DNA of 64,000 nucleotides from Cyclobacteriaceae bacterium (lineage in GTDB: Bacteria > Bacteroidota > Bacteroidia > Cytophagales > Cyclobacteriaceae), in assembly GCA_016787565.1 (NCBI GenBank), contig JAEUUG010000015.1:1-64000 (forward strand), in the 5' to 3' direction. The position numbers were made by a program, and so were the translations under genes. Below, piece by piece: positions 16,315 to 24,990 of the stretch. A model generated the notes under the pieces. That model ran no database searches, was not told where the DNA came from, and saw only the letters and a list, made by a program, of their open reading frames with translations. The first letter of the stretch is position 1; every line of letters begins with the position of its first letter.

Positions 16315-17658
16315 ATGTCCATTCCCAAGCCCCACCTCAGCTTCTGGCAAATCCTGAACATGAACTTCGGGTTCTTTGGTATTCAGTATAGTTTCGGTCT
16401 CCAGCAAAGTAACATGAGTCCCATCTATAAGTACCTGGGCGCTGACGAAGCTAACCTTCCTTACCTGTGGCTGGCTGGACCGATGACAGGACTAATCGTG
16501 CAACCCATTATTGGTGCCCTGAGTGACAGAACCTTGACCCCGTGGGGAAGAAGGACACCCTATTTTTTAATCGGTGCCATACTTTGCAGCATTAGTTTGT
16601 TCTTCATGCCCTTCAGCAGTGAGTTGTGGATGGCCGCGAGTTTATTGTGGATACTGGATGCAGCAAACAATATAACGATGGAACCCTATCGCGCTTTTGT
16701 CAGCGATAAACTTGACCCTAAACAACACTCTATTGGTTACCTGACACAAAGTGCTTTCACCGGACTCGGCCAAACGTTATCGTATCTTACACCTTCAATA
16801 CTCGTGGTGTTCGGCATGAACAAAGATGCTGTGAATGCGAAAAACATTCCGCACATCACCATGGCTGCTTTTATAATCGGAGCCTTCTTTTCGATCAGTT
16901 CAGTATTACTAACCATCAAAACCACTAAAGAACATCCGCTTAGCGAAGATGAGATTGAAAAAATCAAAAAAGCTCCCAAAGGAATGGCGAATACGTTCAG
17001 AGAAATCGGAGAAGCTATTCGCGATATGCCCTTGACCATGAAACAGCTTGCGCTGGTGAAACTCTTTCAATGGTACGCCATGTTTTGTTACTGGCAATAT
17101 ATTGTACTCTCGCTCTCAACAACGTTCTTTCAAACCACTGACGAAACCAATCCCGGGTTCCGCGAAGCAGGCCTAATCAACGGTCAGATTGGTGGTTTCT
17201 ATAATTTCGTAGCCTTCATTTCCGCTTTTGGATTAGTACGGTTCACCAACCGGTTCGGACCAAAAGTGGCGCACAGCATTTGCCTGACATTAGCCGGCAT
17301 TGGCATGATCTCGCTTCCCTTCATTCACGACCGCGCACTTTTATTTGTTCCCATGATCGGAATCGGAATTGCCTGGGCTAGTATGATGGGCAATCCCTAC
17401 ATCATGCTGGCCGGATGCATTCCTCCGGAACGCACAGGCGTATACATGGGCATCTTCAATATGTTCATTGTTATTCCGATGATGATTCAGATTTTCACGC
17501 TTCCGCTGATGTATCATGCATGGCTGGATGGAAATCCAGAAAATGTTATACGTCTCGCAGGTGTACTCCTGATCATCGCTGCTGTAGCTGTTCTCTTTGT
17601 AAAATTGAACAAACAAAAAGAAAGTGTCACGCCCATCGTTCCCGTTGGAGGACATTAG
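16315..17658 (+). CDS. SLC45/GPH-like MFS sugar permease, probably sucrose
   Basis: A 447-aa inner-membrane transporter with 12 predicted helices. The segment FGFFGIQYSFGLQQSNMSPIY and the loop PIIGALSDRTLTPWGRRTPYF with the RxGRRxP-type signature are characteristic of the SLC45 / sucrose-H+ symporter group. A hydrophilic central loop (residues about 205-245) separates the two six-helix halves. It is followed after 7 bp by a GH100-like invertase and then a PfkB kinase, so sucrose or a related disaccharide is the most economical substrate. The identity rests on this context rather than on substrate residues. Confidence 0.85.
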   Translation: MSIPKPHLSFWQILNMNFGFFGIQYSFGLQQSNMSPIYKYLGADEANLPYLWLAGPMTGLIVQPIIGALSDRTLTPWGRRTPYFLIGAILCSISLFFMPFSSELWMAASLLWILDAANNITMEPYRAFVSDKLDPKQHSIGYLTQSAFTGLGQTLSYLTPSILVVFGMNKDAVNAKNIPHITMAAFIIGAFFSISSVLLTIKTTKEHPLSEDEIEKIKKAPKGMANTFREIGEAIRDMPLTMKQLALVKLFQWYAMFCYWQYIVLSLSTTFFQTTDETNPGFREAGLINGQIGGFYNFVAFISAFGLVRFTNRFGPKVAHSICLTLAGIGMISLPFIHDRALLFVPMIGIGIAWASMMGNPYIMLAGCIPPERTGVYMGIFNMFIVIPMMIQIFTLPLMYHAWLDGNPENVIRLAGVLLIIAAVAVLFVKLNKQKESVTPIVPVGGH

Positions 17659-17665
17659 TACGACT

Positions 17666-18847
17666 ATGGTAAACGAAGTTGGATATTCCAAAGCAATCGA
17701 ATTGTTGCACCAGGCATCAACACCACTCGGCTTTGTGGCCAGTGTGAAGGAGCATGATAACTATAAGCGCATCTGGACACGCGATGGAGTTGTTAACGGA
17801 CTAGCTTCCTTACTCAGTGGCGATGTTACGTTAATCAACACCTTTGAGTCTACACTTCAGACAATCTTTGAACATCAGCATCCGATTGGCTTTATGCCTT
17901 CCAATGTCAGCGCAGATGGTAAGGTTAGCTATGGAGGGACGGTAGGAAGAGCCGACAACCCTGCCTGGGCTGTAATTGGTTTATGTCAGTATGCGCTTGT
18001 AACCAACCACAAAAGTCTTGCTTCACGTTTTGAAAAACATGTTGAGAAGTGTTTTTTTGTAATGGACGCGTGGGAGTTTAATGGTAAACATCTGATGTAT
18101 GTTCCACAAAGTGGTGATTGGGCAGATGAATACATACAGCATGGATATATTCTATTTGACCAACTTCTTCGCATTTGGGCCCTTCGACTGGCAGCAAACG
18201 TATATCATCGTGATGATTGGCAAACCAAAGCCGATACCATTACGACTGTCATTGAACAAAATTTCTGGAACAACAATGCTGATGAATTATATGCCGCCAA
18301 CCTGAAGCACCAGATGGCACAGGCGCCAGACATGTATTGGTTCTTAGGATTTAATCCGGCACGCATCTATTCTCAATTTGATTTACAAGCTAACAGCTTG
18401 GCACTCTTGCTGCACATCGGAAAAACCGATCAACAGCAGATTGTCTTGACTTTCCTTGCTGATGTAATGAAGCAGATCACCTCGATTCTTCCTTCCTTCT
18501 ACCCTGCCGTAGAAAAAACTGATTGGGAAATGAAAGAGCTGGAAAATAATTATGCTTACACCTTCCGGAATTCGCCACATGAATTTCACAATGGTGGATT
18601 GTGGCCTGTGTGGAATGGATTCTTAACGGCAGCGCTAACAGCGCATCAACAAACTGATGATGCCAGAAAAGTAACCGCATATCTTCATGAAGCCAACAGC
18701 GCACTGGAGTGGGAAATGAACGAATGTTTTCATGGCCAAACGAAAAAACCAATTGGTGTTGCACGTTGCACGTGGAGTGCAGGAGGTGCCGTGATAGCGG
18801 AGAAAAGTATTGAAGGAAAAAAATTATTCTTTTACTATCCGGAGTAA
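17666..18847 (+). CDS. GH100-like neutral invertase
   Basis: A 393-aa (alpha/alpha)6-barrel glycoside hydrolase without signal peptide, hence cytoplasmic. IWTRDGVV near the N-terminus, VPQSGDWADEYIQHGYILFD with an aspartate in the acid/base region, and FHNGGLWPVWNGFLTAAL near the C-terminus match the GH100 alkaline/neutral invertase pattern. The ATG at 17666 has a good GGAGGA site at 17647-17652, inside the end of the permease gene. It should split sucrose imported by the permease into glucose and fructose. A GH15 or GH63-type alpha-glucosidase is the main alternative. Confidence 0.78.
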   Translation: MVNEVGYSKAIELLHQASTPLGFVASVKEHDNYKRIWTRDGVVNGLASLLSGDVTLINTFESTLQTIFEHQHPIGFMPSNVSADGKVSYGGTVGRADNPAWAVIGLCQYALVTNHKSLASRFEKHVEKCFFVMDAWEFNGKHLMYVPQSGDWADEYIQHGYILFDQLLRIWALRLAANVYHRDDWQTKADTITTVIEQNFWNNNADELYAANLKHQMAQAPDMYWFLGFNPARIYSQFDLQANSLALLLHIGKTDQQQIVLTFLADVMKQITSILPSFYPAVEKTDWEMKELENNYAYTFRNSPHEFHNGGLWPVWNGFLTAALTAHQQTDDARKVTAYLHEANSALEWEMNECFHGQTKKPIGVARCTWSAGGAVIAEKSIEGKKLFFYYPE

Positions 18848-18851
18848 ATTT

Positions 18852-19742
18852 ATGAAAACAGATGTTTTGGCGATAGGCGAATTACTGGTAGACATTATCA
18901 GTGAAGCCTACGTTGACAACCTTTCACAAGCGAAAATGTTTAGCATGCATCAGGGCGGAAGCCCGGCTAACGTATGCGGAAACTTACAATGGCTGGGTGC
19001 AAAGGCTGCCATTGTAAGTTGTATTGGCAATGATGGCGCAGGCGAATTTATTCTGGAGGCCCTTCGTAAAACCGGATTAACCGATGCTTACATCATAAAA
19101 AGTATAACCCATCCAACATCGCTTGTATTGGTTGGGCGCAGTAAAGGCACACCAGATTTCATTGCGTACCGTATGGCCGATACCCAAATACCTGCCCTGT
19201 CTGATCAACTAATTGAAAATAGTTCCATTATTCATAGCTGTGCCTTTGCATTGAGCAAAAATCCATCGCAGCAAAATATTCTGAATGCCTTTGCGCGTGC
19301 AAAAGCAAAAAATAAAATCATATCAATCGATTGGAATTTTGCACCATCCATTTGGGGTACCGACAATGGCAGGGGTGTTTTCGAACATGTGTGCGCACTG
19401 AAACCTCTTCTTAAATTTAGTCTGGATGATACCGAACGCTTTATCGGGCATACGCTGAGTGTTGAGGATGCTAAGTCTTTTCTTACTCCAATACCCGCTG
19501 CCGTAACCTGCCTGACCTGCGGCAAAGACGGTGTATGGTATAAAACAGCGGAAACCGATTGGACATTTACACCTGCTGTACCTGTGGCCGTGGTAAAAGA
19601 TACGACAGGAGCAGGTGATGCTTTTTGGGCTGGATTTTTGTCCGGATACATCAAAATGTATAACACCGCAGATTGTGTAGCAGAGGGCCTGCGGATTGCT
19701 GGGATGAAAGTACAAAAAATTGGTCCCTTATACGGAGCCTGA
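18852..19742 (+). CDS. PfkB-family sugar kinase, probable fructokinase
   Basis: A 296-aa ribokinase-fold kinase. Motif 1 is HQGGSPANVCGNLQWLGA and motif 2 is DTTGAGDAFWAGFLSGY, with the catalytic aspartate and anion-hole glycines intact. The start at 18852 (MKTDVLAIGELLVDI) lies 4 bp after the invertase stop; the longer frame from 18810 would overlap it. As third gene in the operon after permease and invertase it most likely phosphorylates the released fructose. The PfkB family also includes 2-keto-3-deoxygluconate and other kinases. Confidence 0.85.
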   Translation: MKTDVLAIGELLVDIISEAYVDNLSQAKMFSMHQGGSPANVCGNLQWLGAKAAIVSCIGNDGAGEFILEALRKTGLTDAYIIKSITHPTSLVLVGRSKGTPDFIAYRMADTQIPALSDQLIENSSIIHSCAFALSKNPSQQNILNAFARAKAKNKIISIDWNFAPSIWGTDNGRGVFEHVCALKPLLKFSLDDTERFIGHTLSVEDAKSFLTPIPAAVTCLTCGKDGVWYKTAETDWTFTPAVPVAVVKDTTGAGDAFWAGFLSGYIKMYNTADCVAEGLRIAGMKVQKIGPLYGA

Positions 19743-19756
19743 CTGGAGTCGAAGTG

Positions 19757-19789
19757 ATTGTCATCCCCTTTTAAATCGGATATTTTTTG
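19757..19789 (+). promoter_or_regulatory. Possible Bacteroidota-type promoter for the PAS kinase
   Basis: ATTG (19757-19760), 20 bases, then TATTTTTTG (19781-19789) approximates the phylum consensus TTTG with TAnnTTTG at -33/-7. The transcript would begin about 15 bases before the kinase ATG at 19811. The match is imperfect. Confidence 0.3.
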
Positions 19790-19810
19790 TACCTTTTTTA
19801 AAAAAGAAAT

Positions 19811-22579
19811 ATGCCGGGACGGAAAGCAAAAAAAATGTTAGCACGCAAAAAAGTCAAGGCTAAAAAAAGCAGCAAGAAAAAATTACCCGTTAGCAAAAAA
19901 GCAAAAAACAACACAGCGCAAATTGCCCTTCGTGAAAGCCAACGAAAATTAAAGATTGCCCTTCAAGCCGCCAGCATGGGTGTTTGGGAATGGAATATCC
20001 GCACCAATGTTGTTACCTGGTCTGATCAGGTGCATGAAATTTTTGGACGAACACCCGAGACCTTCGATGGTTCCTTTGAAGCCTATGTCAACCTCATCTA
20101 TCCAGAAGATAAAGACCATGTATTGAAAACCATTCAGCATTCCCTGACAAACAAAGAAAGTTATTTTATTCAACACCGGATCATGTGGCCAGATGGTACC
20201 ATCCATTGGATGGAGGCCCTTGGTAATGTCATCCTCGACCGCAACGGTAATCCGGTGAAAATGACTGGCTCTGCTCAGGACATTACACTCAATAAGAAAA
20301 TTGCGCTTGAAAACGAAGACTGGAAACTCCGGTATGAACTTCTTGCCTCCGCTTCCGGGCAAGTTATTTATGATTATGACATCGCATCGGGTTACATTAT
20401 CTGGAGCGGAAATATTTTTCAAGTGCTGGGCTATCAAGCCGATGAAATGGGTGACATCAAAACATGGGTTGAATTGATTCATCCGGATGACCGCAAACAA
20501 GCATTTCAAAAATTAGAAGAAGCAGAAAAGGCTTTGCGTCCGTATGATGTAACCTACCGGTTTCGGAATAAAAGTGGCGATTATGTATACATGCATGATC
20601 GCGGTTTTTTTACTTCAAATGCAAATGATAAAGCGGAGCGCATGCTGGGTTCAATGCAAGACATTACCACGCAACGACAATCTGAAGAAACTATCCGTGC
20701 CAATCACCGGCTCCGCGAAAGCATTGAAAACGCATTACCCGATATTCTCTATGTCTATGATTTGAAAAGTCAGATCAATGTATACGCCAATCGCAATCTG
20801 ATTGATGTACTTGGATACACTCCGGAAGAGCTAACCAAAATGGGTCCCGATTTTATTAACCAACTGGTGCATCCGGATGATATGCAATTCATGGCTTCCT
20901 GGGCGGATGAACCCATGAACACCATTAAGGAAAGTGAGTATCGCATGCTTACACGCAGCGGTGAATGGCGGTGGTTCAGAAGCCGCGACACTGTTTTTCA
21001 ACATGCCGAAAATGGAAATGTATCACAAATTGTGGGCGTTGCACGCGATATTACCGAGCAGCGAAAAGCCATATCAGCCTTACGCGAAAGTGAAGAACGC
21101 TTTCGTAACCTTATTCAGGATCTGAACATTGGTGTGTTGTTGCAAGGACCGCAATCTGAAATCATCTTGTTCAACAAAGCTGCGCTGGAGATGCTTGATC
21201 TCACCGAAGATACCTTACGGGGAAAGACTTCATTAGATCCAACGTGGAATGTCATTCACGAAGATGGTACAAATTTTCCCGGTGAAGATCACCCGGTACC
21301 CAGCGCCATCAAAAGCATGAAACCAGTACGCGGTGTGGTAATGGGTGTATACCGGCCAACCCGACAAGACCGTGTCTGGTTATTAGTCGATGCTGAACCC
21401 ATACGGGATAGCTTCGGTAATTTAAAAGAAGTTATCTGTACGTTTACGGATATCTCGCAACTTCGTCAAACCGAAGAGCAACTGAAAGAAAGTGGTGAGC
21501 GATTCCGTCTTTTACAAGAAGCTTCTTTCGGTGGTATTGGTTTACACGATCAGGGAAAACTTCTGGATTGCAATCAGGGTCTTTGTACCATTACCGGCTA
21601 CACCTACGATGAACTCATTGGAAGTGATGGTCTTAACCTGATTGCACCTGAATTCCGTGATGCGGTAAGAGATAAAGTACGCTCGGGCTATGACAAAACA
21701 TATGATGTGGAGGGCATCCGAAAAGATGGCTCACGCTATGCCCTGGAAATAAGAGGCAAAAATATTCCGTATCATGGAAAGACAATCCGGGTAACGGAAT
21801 TTCGCGACATTACAGAACGGAAAATAACAGAAGAAAAAATCATCGAACAGAACGTTCGGTTACTCACCATTACTGAAGATCTGAAACGCAAGAACGAGCA
21901 GTTGGAAGAGTTTACACAAATTGTATCGCACAACCTGCGTTCACCGGTTGGAAATATTTTAACCTTATTGAACTTTTTTGAAAGCGCTTCTGCACCTGAA
22001 GAAAAAGAAGAATACCTGCGATTGTTGAAAGAGTCGGGCAAGAATACCCTGAATACATTGCAAGAGCTCAATGATGTGCTCAATATTAAACAGAACAAAA
22101 ACATTGAACGGCAACAACTCAACGTAGCGGAAATTTTTGCCCAGGTGAAATCCATGCTCAATTCACAAATAACGGAGACGAATGCTATTATACACTCTGA
22201 TTTTTCTCAAGCTGAACAGGTAGAGTTTCCTAAAATATATTTAGAAAGTGTCCTGCTGAATCTGCTGAGCAATGCGCTGAAATATACCTTCCCTGGAAGG
22301 CAGCCGCTCATTACCTTTAAAACCTACAGCCACCAGGATGAAGTACGGATGGAGGTATCGGATAATGGACTAGGAATAAACCTTGATCGTTATGGACATC
22401 AGGTCTTCAAATTGCGCAAAACATTTCATCGACATCCCGAAAGCAGGGGCATCGGTTTATTTATGGTCAAAAATCAACTGGAAGCAATGGGCGGTTCGAT
22501 CATGATAAAGAGCAAGGAAAAGGAGGGTACCACGTTTATTATTACCTTTACCGGACAATCACTCAACCATGGAAAGTAA
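19811..22579 (+). CDS. Five-PAS sensor histidine kinase
   Basis: A 922-aa soluble kinase. After a lysine-rich N-terminus (residues 1-35) come five PAS/PAC units (about 45-160, 170-285, 295-420, 425-560 and 565-680), each closing with the PAC signature (e.g. GSAQDIT, GVARDITEQ). The HisKA phosphoacceptor lies in QIVSHNLRSPVGN. The HATPase domain has the N box LLNLLSNALKY, then DNGLGINL and RGIGLFMVKN. No transmembrane helix is visible, so the signals are cytoplasmic (redox, light or small ligands). It overlaps the response regulator gene by 11 bp, indicating translational coupling. Confidence 0.92.
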   Translation: MPGRKAKKMLARKKVKAKKSSKKKLPVSKKAKNNTAQIALRESQRKLKIALQAASMGVWEWNIRTNVVTWSDQVHEIFGRTPETFDGSFEAYVNLIYPEDKDHVLKTIQHSLTNKESYFIQHRIMWPDGTIHWMEALGNVILDRNGNPVKMTGSAQDITLNKKIALENEDWKLRYELLASASGQVIYDYDIASGYIIWSGNIFQVLGYQADEMGDIKTWVELIHPDDRKQAFQKLEEAEKALRPYDVTYRFRNKSGDYVYMHDRGFFTSNANDKAERMLGSMQDITTQRQSEETIRANHRLRESIENALPDILYVYDLKSQINVYANRNLIDVLGYTPEELTKMGPDFINQLVHPDDMQFMASWADEPMNTIKESEYRMLTRSGEWRWFRSRDTVFQHAENGNVSQIVGVARDITEQRKAISALRESEERFRNLIQDLNIGVLLQGPQSEIILFNKAALEMLDLTEDTLRGKTSLDPTWNVIHEDGTNFPGEDHPVPSAIKSMKPVRGVVMGVYRPTRQDRVWLLVDAEPIRDSFGNLKEVICTFTDISQLRQTEEQLKESGERFRLLQEASFGGIGLHDQGKLLDCNQGLCTITGYTYDELIGSDGLNLIAPEFRDAVRDKVRSGYDKTYDVEGIRKDGSRYALEIRGKNIPYHGKTIRVTEFRDITERKITEEKIIEQNVRLLTITEDLKRKNEQLEEFTQIVSHNLRSPVGNILTLLNFFESASAPEEKEEYLRLLKESGKNTLNTLQELNDVLNIKQNKNIERQQLNVAEIFAQVKSMLNSQITETNAIIHSDFSQAEQVEFPKIYLESVLLNLLSNALKYTFPGRQPLITFKTYSHQDEVRMEVSDNGLGINLDRYGHQVFKLRKTFHRHPESRGIGLFMVKNQLEAMGGSIMIKSKEKEGTTFIITFTGQSLNHGK

Positions 22580-22973
22580 ATCACCTGTTATAGCCCTTGT
22601 CGATGATGATGTTATTTTTCAGCTCACCGCTTCGCGCACGATTAAAGCGGCTCACATCACCGACCGGATTTTGCAATTTGAAAATGGTGAGGATGCCCTC
22701 GGCTTTTTGAAAACCTATGCCGGTAATTCAGATATTCTTCCGGATGTAATTTTTCTGGATATCAATATGCCCATTGTTGACGGATGGATGTTTTTAGAGG
22801 ATTATGATGGCCTGAAAAAGAATTTCGCCAAACCAATTATCGTGTACATGGTCAGCTCATCGATTGACCCGCGTGATATTGATCGCGCCAAACGGAACAC
22901 AAACGTAAAAGATTACGTGGTAAAACCGGTTAGTCGCGAAAAGTTCATCGAGCTGCTTCAGCAAGCCGCCTGA
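22569..22973 (+). CDS. Single-domain response regulator
   Basis: A 134-aa receiver domain with no output domain. The acidic pair is VDDD at the N-terminus, the phosphoacceptor is the Asp in FLDINMP, the switch region is MVSSS, and the conserved lysine is in VKPVSREK. It overlaps the five-PAS kinase gene and is its probable partner. With no DNA-binding domain it must act by protein contact or in a phosphorelay. Confidence 0.92.
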   Translation: MESKSPVIALVDDDVIFQLTASRTIKAAHITDRILQFENGEDALGFLKTYAGNSDILPDVIFLDINMPIVDGWMFLEDYDGLKKNFAKPIIVYMVSSSIDPRDIDRAKRNTNVKDYVVKPVSREKFIELLQQAA

Positions 22974-23018
22974 CACATTTTGAGTGACAGCATTTATTTT
23001 TTTTAACTGCACCACCTC

Positions 23019-23744
23019 ATGTCTTCACCTTTGCTCCTCTCTGCACAAGTTGGTTTTGTGGTAACAACACTCATTTACATACGCTTGTTATTACAGGAGT
23101 TCCGGTTTGGAATACAACAAACCTCCCGATCAGAAGAAAAAAAGAAATCACTTTATCGCAACATTGTCATTGCACTGATTGGCTGGGCGGCTTTCACGGG
23201 CATATGGTCATTGTCAGGTATTTTTGGAAATTTCTCCCTCTTTCCTTTCAACGCAGTACCCATCTTGCTGATTCCTTTGATAGTCGTGATGTGGTTAACA
23301 TTCTCAAAAACGGGTGTTGAGATTACACGGTTTATTACACCCGCAAGACTGGTGAGACTTCAGAGTTTTAGAATACTTGTAGAACTTTTATTATGGGCTT
23401 TGCTCCTTGCCCATGTAGTTCCCATTCAAATGACTTTTGAAGGACGAAACTTCGATATCCTTGTCGGTTTAACCGCACCCGTGGTTGCCTATTTGGTAGT
23501 TCGCAATAAAATTGCGCGAACCATCCTTATTGTTTGGAATGTACTCGGCCTGGCGTTGCTCATCAATATTGTTGCTACTGCTATTTTATCAATGCCTGTC
23601 CCGTTCAGGATTTTTATGAATGAACCCGCCAACACCATTGTAACAACCTTTCCAGTTTCACTTTTACCTTCTTTTCTGGTACCGATGGCCTACTTCCTCC
23701 ACTTTCTTTCCCTGCGGCAATTATTAACCGGGAAGAACACGTGA
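23019..23744 (+). CDS. Integral membrane protein of unknown function
   Basis: A 241-aa protein with about six or seven hydrophobic helices (for example VGFVVTTLIYIRLLL, NIVIALIGWAAFTGIW, AVPILLIPLIVVMWLTF) and a positively charged loop around residues 28-45. I recognise no family motif. It stands alone between the response regulator and a terminator, 46 bp after the former, and may belong to the same transcript. Confidence 0.7.
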   Translation: MSSPLLLSAQVGFVVTTLIYIRLLLQEFRFGIQQTSRSEEKKKSLYRNIVIALIGWAAFTGIWSLSGIFGNFSLFPFNAVPILLIPLIVVMWLTFSKTGVEITRFITPARLVRLQSFRILVELLLWALLLAHVVPIQMTFEGRNFDILVGLTAPVVAYLVVRNKIARTILIVWNVLGLALLINIVATAILSMPVPFRIFMNEPANTIVTTFPVSLLPSFLVPMAYFLHFLSLRQLLTGKNT

Positions 23745-23751
23745 ATAAAAA

Positions 23752-23780
23752 AAGTGCTACCACTATCGATAGCACTCTTT
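23752..23780. terminator. Bidirectional terminator between convergent genes
   Basis: The stem AGTGCTA (23753-23759)/TAGCACT (23770-23776) is flanked by A7 on the left and CTTTC on the right, so it can serve the plus-strand membrane protein and the minus-strand SusCD-lipoprotein operon. A second small hairpin AAGCAT-CCT-ATGCTT follows at about 23783-23797. Confidence 0.7.
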
Positions 23781-23800
23781 CATAAGCATCCTATGCTTCA

Positions 23801-24304
23801 CTAGTCCTCAAGGTGAATCTCAAATGCCTTGTATCCAAAATTATCAAGTGTGTTGCGCACCCTGAAGTATACGAGGATAACATCGCCAGCATGAAAATCA
23901 AAACCATCATCATCCTCAGCAGGAACGGTATAGTTGTAGTCAAACACAAACGTATTCCCGGTAAGGTCATAAAACCCATCACCCGATAACGGATCTAACG
24001 GCTGAGGATCTTCTTCACCATAGTATTGACGCGAAACCTCAAGTTCTTTCAGTGCAGCATTTTTTCCGCTGGTGATAGCGGCACTCACTTCCAGCACATC
24101 ACCAATCTTCGCATGAACCACACGGATGGATTGTGTATTTCGTTCAACAATAACCCCGTTTACCGAAATGGATTCGACCTTCGGTGCTTTTGCGAGCTCT
24201 TCATTACGCCAATCCAACTGCGGATTTTCATCAAAGCCACCGGTTACACAAGCACTAAGTGCCAACGCCAATAAACCGATTGTACAAAAATTTATCTTTC
24301 TCAT
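23801..24304 (-). CDS. Lipoprotein at end of SusCD operon
   Basis: A 167-aa predicted lipoprotein with lipobox ALSAC (Cys19) and acidic composition, including an EDDDGFDFHAGD segment near the C-terminus. No family is recognised by eye. It lies 11 bp from the preceding lipoprotein gene and is the last gene of the SusC-SusD-lipoprotein-lipoprotein operon, which suggests a cell-surface accessory protein for the same ligand. Confidence 0.75.
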   Translation of the reverse strand: MRKINFCTIGLLALALSACVTGGFDENPQLDWRNEELAKAPKVESISVNGVIVERNTQSIRVVHAKIGDVLEVSAAITSGKNAALKELEVSRQYYGEEDPQPLDPLSGDGFYDLTGNTFVFDYNYTVPAEDDDGFDFHAGDVILVYFRVRNTLDNFGYKAFEIHLED

Positions 24305-24315
24305 ATCGCTTCATC

Positions 24316-24978
24316 TTATTGTTTAACATAAACACGTGTCAACACCAAACCCGCATTGGGTGGATCAAGAAAATTCATCGTAATGGTAAAACCGTTAGCT
24401 GTAATTTCACCTGTACCTTCAATGCGACCAAAAGGACTGTTCGTTGTTGGAATAACCAATTCATCGTTACCGATGGGATAGATTCTTACGCCCGATACAA
24501 AAGTTGTTCGCGCCAGAACGTTATCGAGATCGAAAACCCCGCACTTGAATTTGGTAACGTTAACCGTGACACCTAAATCAGGGTTGCGCTTATATGCACC
24601 CGCTAAATCAATGGAGCAAACATCGCCATCGGTTACACTGACAATGCGACTGGCATTGGCAACCGATTGCTGATCTAATTCATTTGTTGTTGCCACAGAA
24701 TAATCCACCGTGTACACACCCGGTGTATTTGCATCAACATGATTTTCGGTATTCAACTGAGATGTGATATCATCTGTACCCAGATAAGCCTTTGCCCCAG
24801 GATCGGAAAAGTCACTACCGGCCTCCAGTATTACCGGGCTTTCACCCTGCACTTCAATGGAAGGAAACCGGATTACACCTGTTGCAACTCCCTCTGAATC
24901 CAACTCACGATCACAGGCAATGGCCAGGACAACGAGTCCTGCCATCACCATTATACTTTTTATTTTTTTCATAGTCAT
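24316..24978 (-). CDS. Surface lipoprotein with Ig-like (DUF5011-type) domain
   Basis: A 220-aa lipoprotein: lipobox LAIAC near residue 21, then a region (about 45-115) in which GSDFSDPGAKAYLG and TPGVYTVDYSVA match the DUF5011/immunoglobulin-like repeats found in SusD-adjacent proteins. The C-terminal half looks like a beta-rich domain without a recognised name. The start may be Met1 (24978) or Met3 (24972). It sits 12 bp after SusD and is probably displayed on the outer membrane as a binding protein. Confidence 0.8.
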   Translation of the reverse strand: MTMKKIKSIMVMAGLVVLAIACDRELDSEGVATGVIRFPSIEVQGESPVILEAGSDFSDPGAKAYLGTDDITSQLNTENHVDANTPGVYTVDYSVATTNELDQQSVANASRIVSVTDGDVCSIDLAGAYKRNPDLGVTVNVTKFKCGVFDLDNVLARTTFVSGVRIYPIGNDELVIPTTNSPFGRIEGTGEITANGFTITMNFLDPPNAGLVLTRVYVKQ

Positions 24979-24990
24979 GATCAGTTAATG

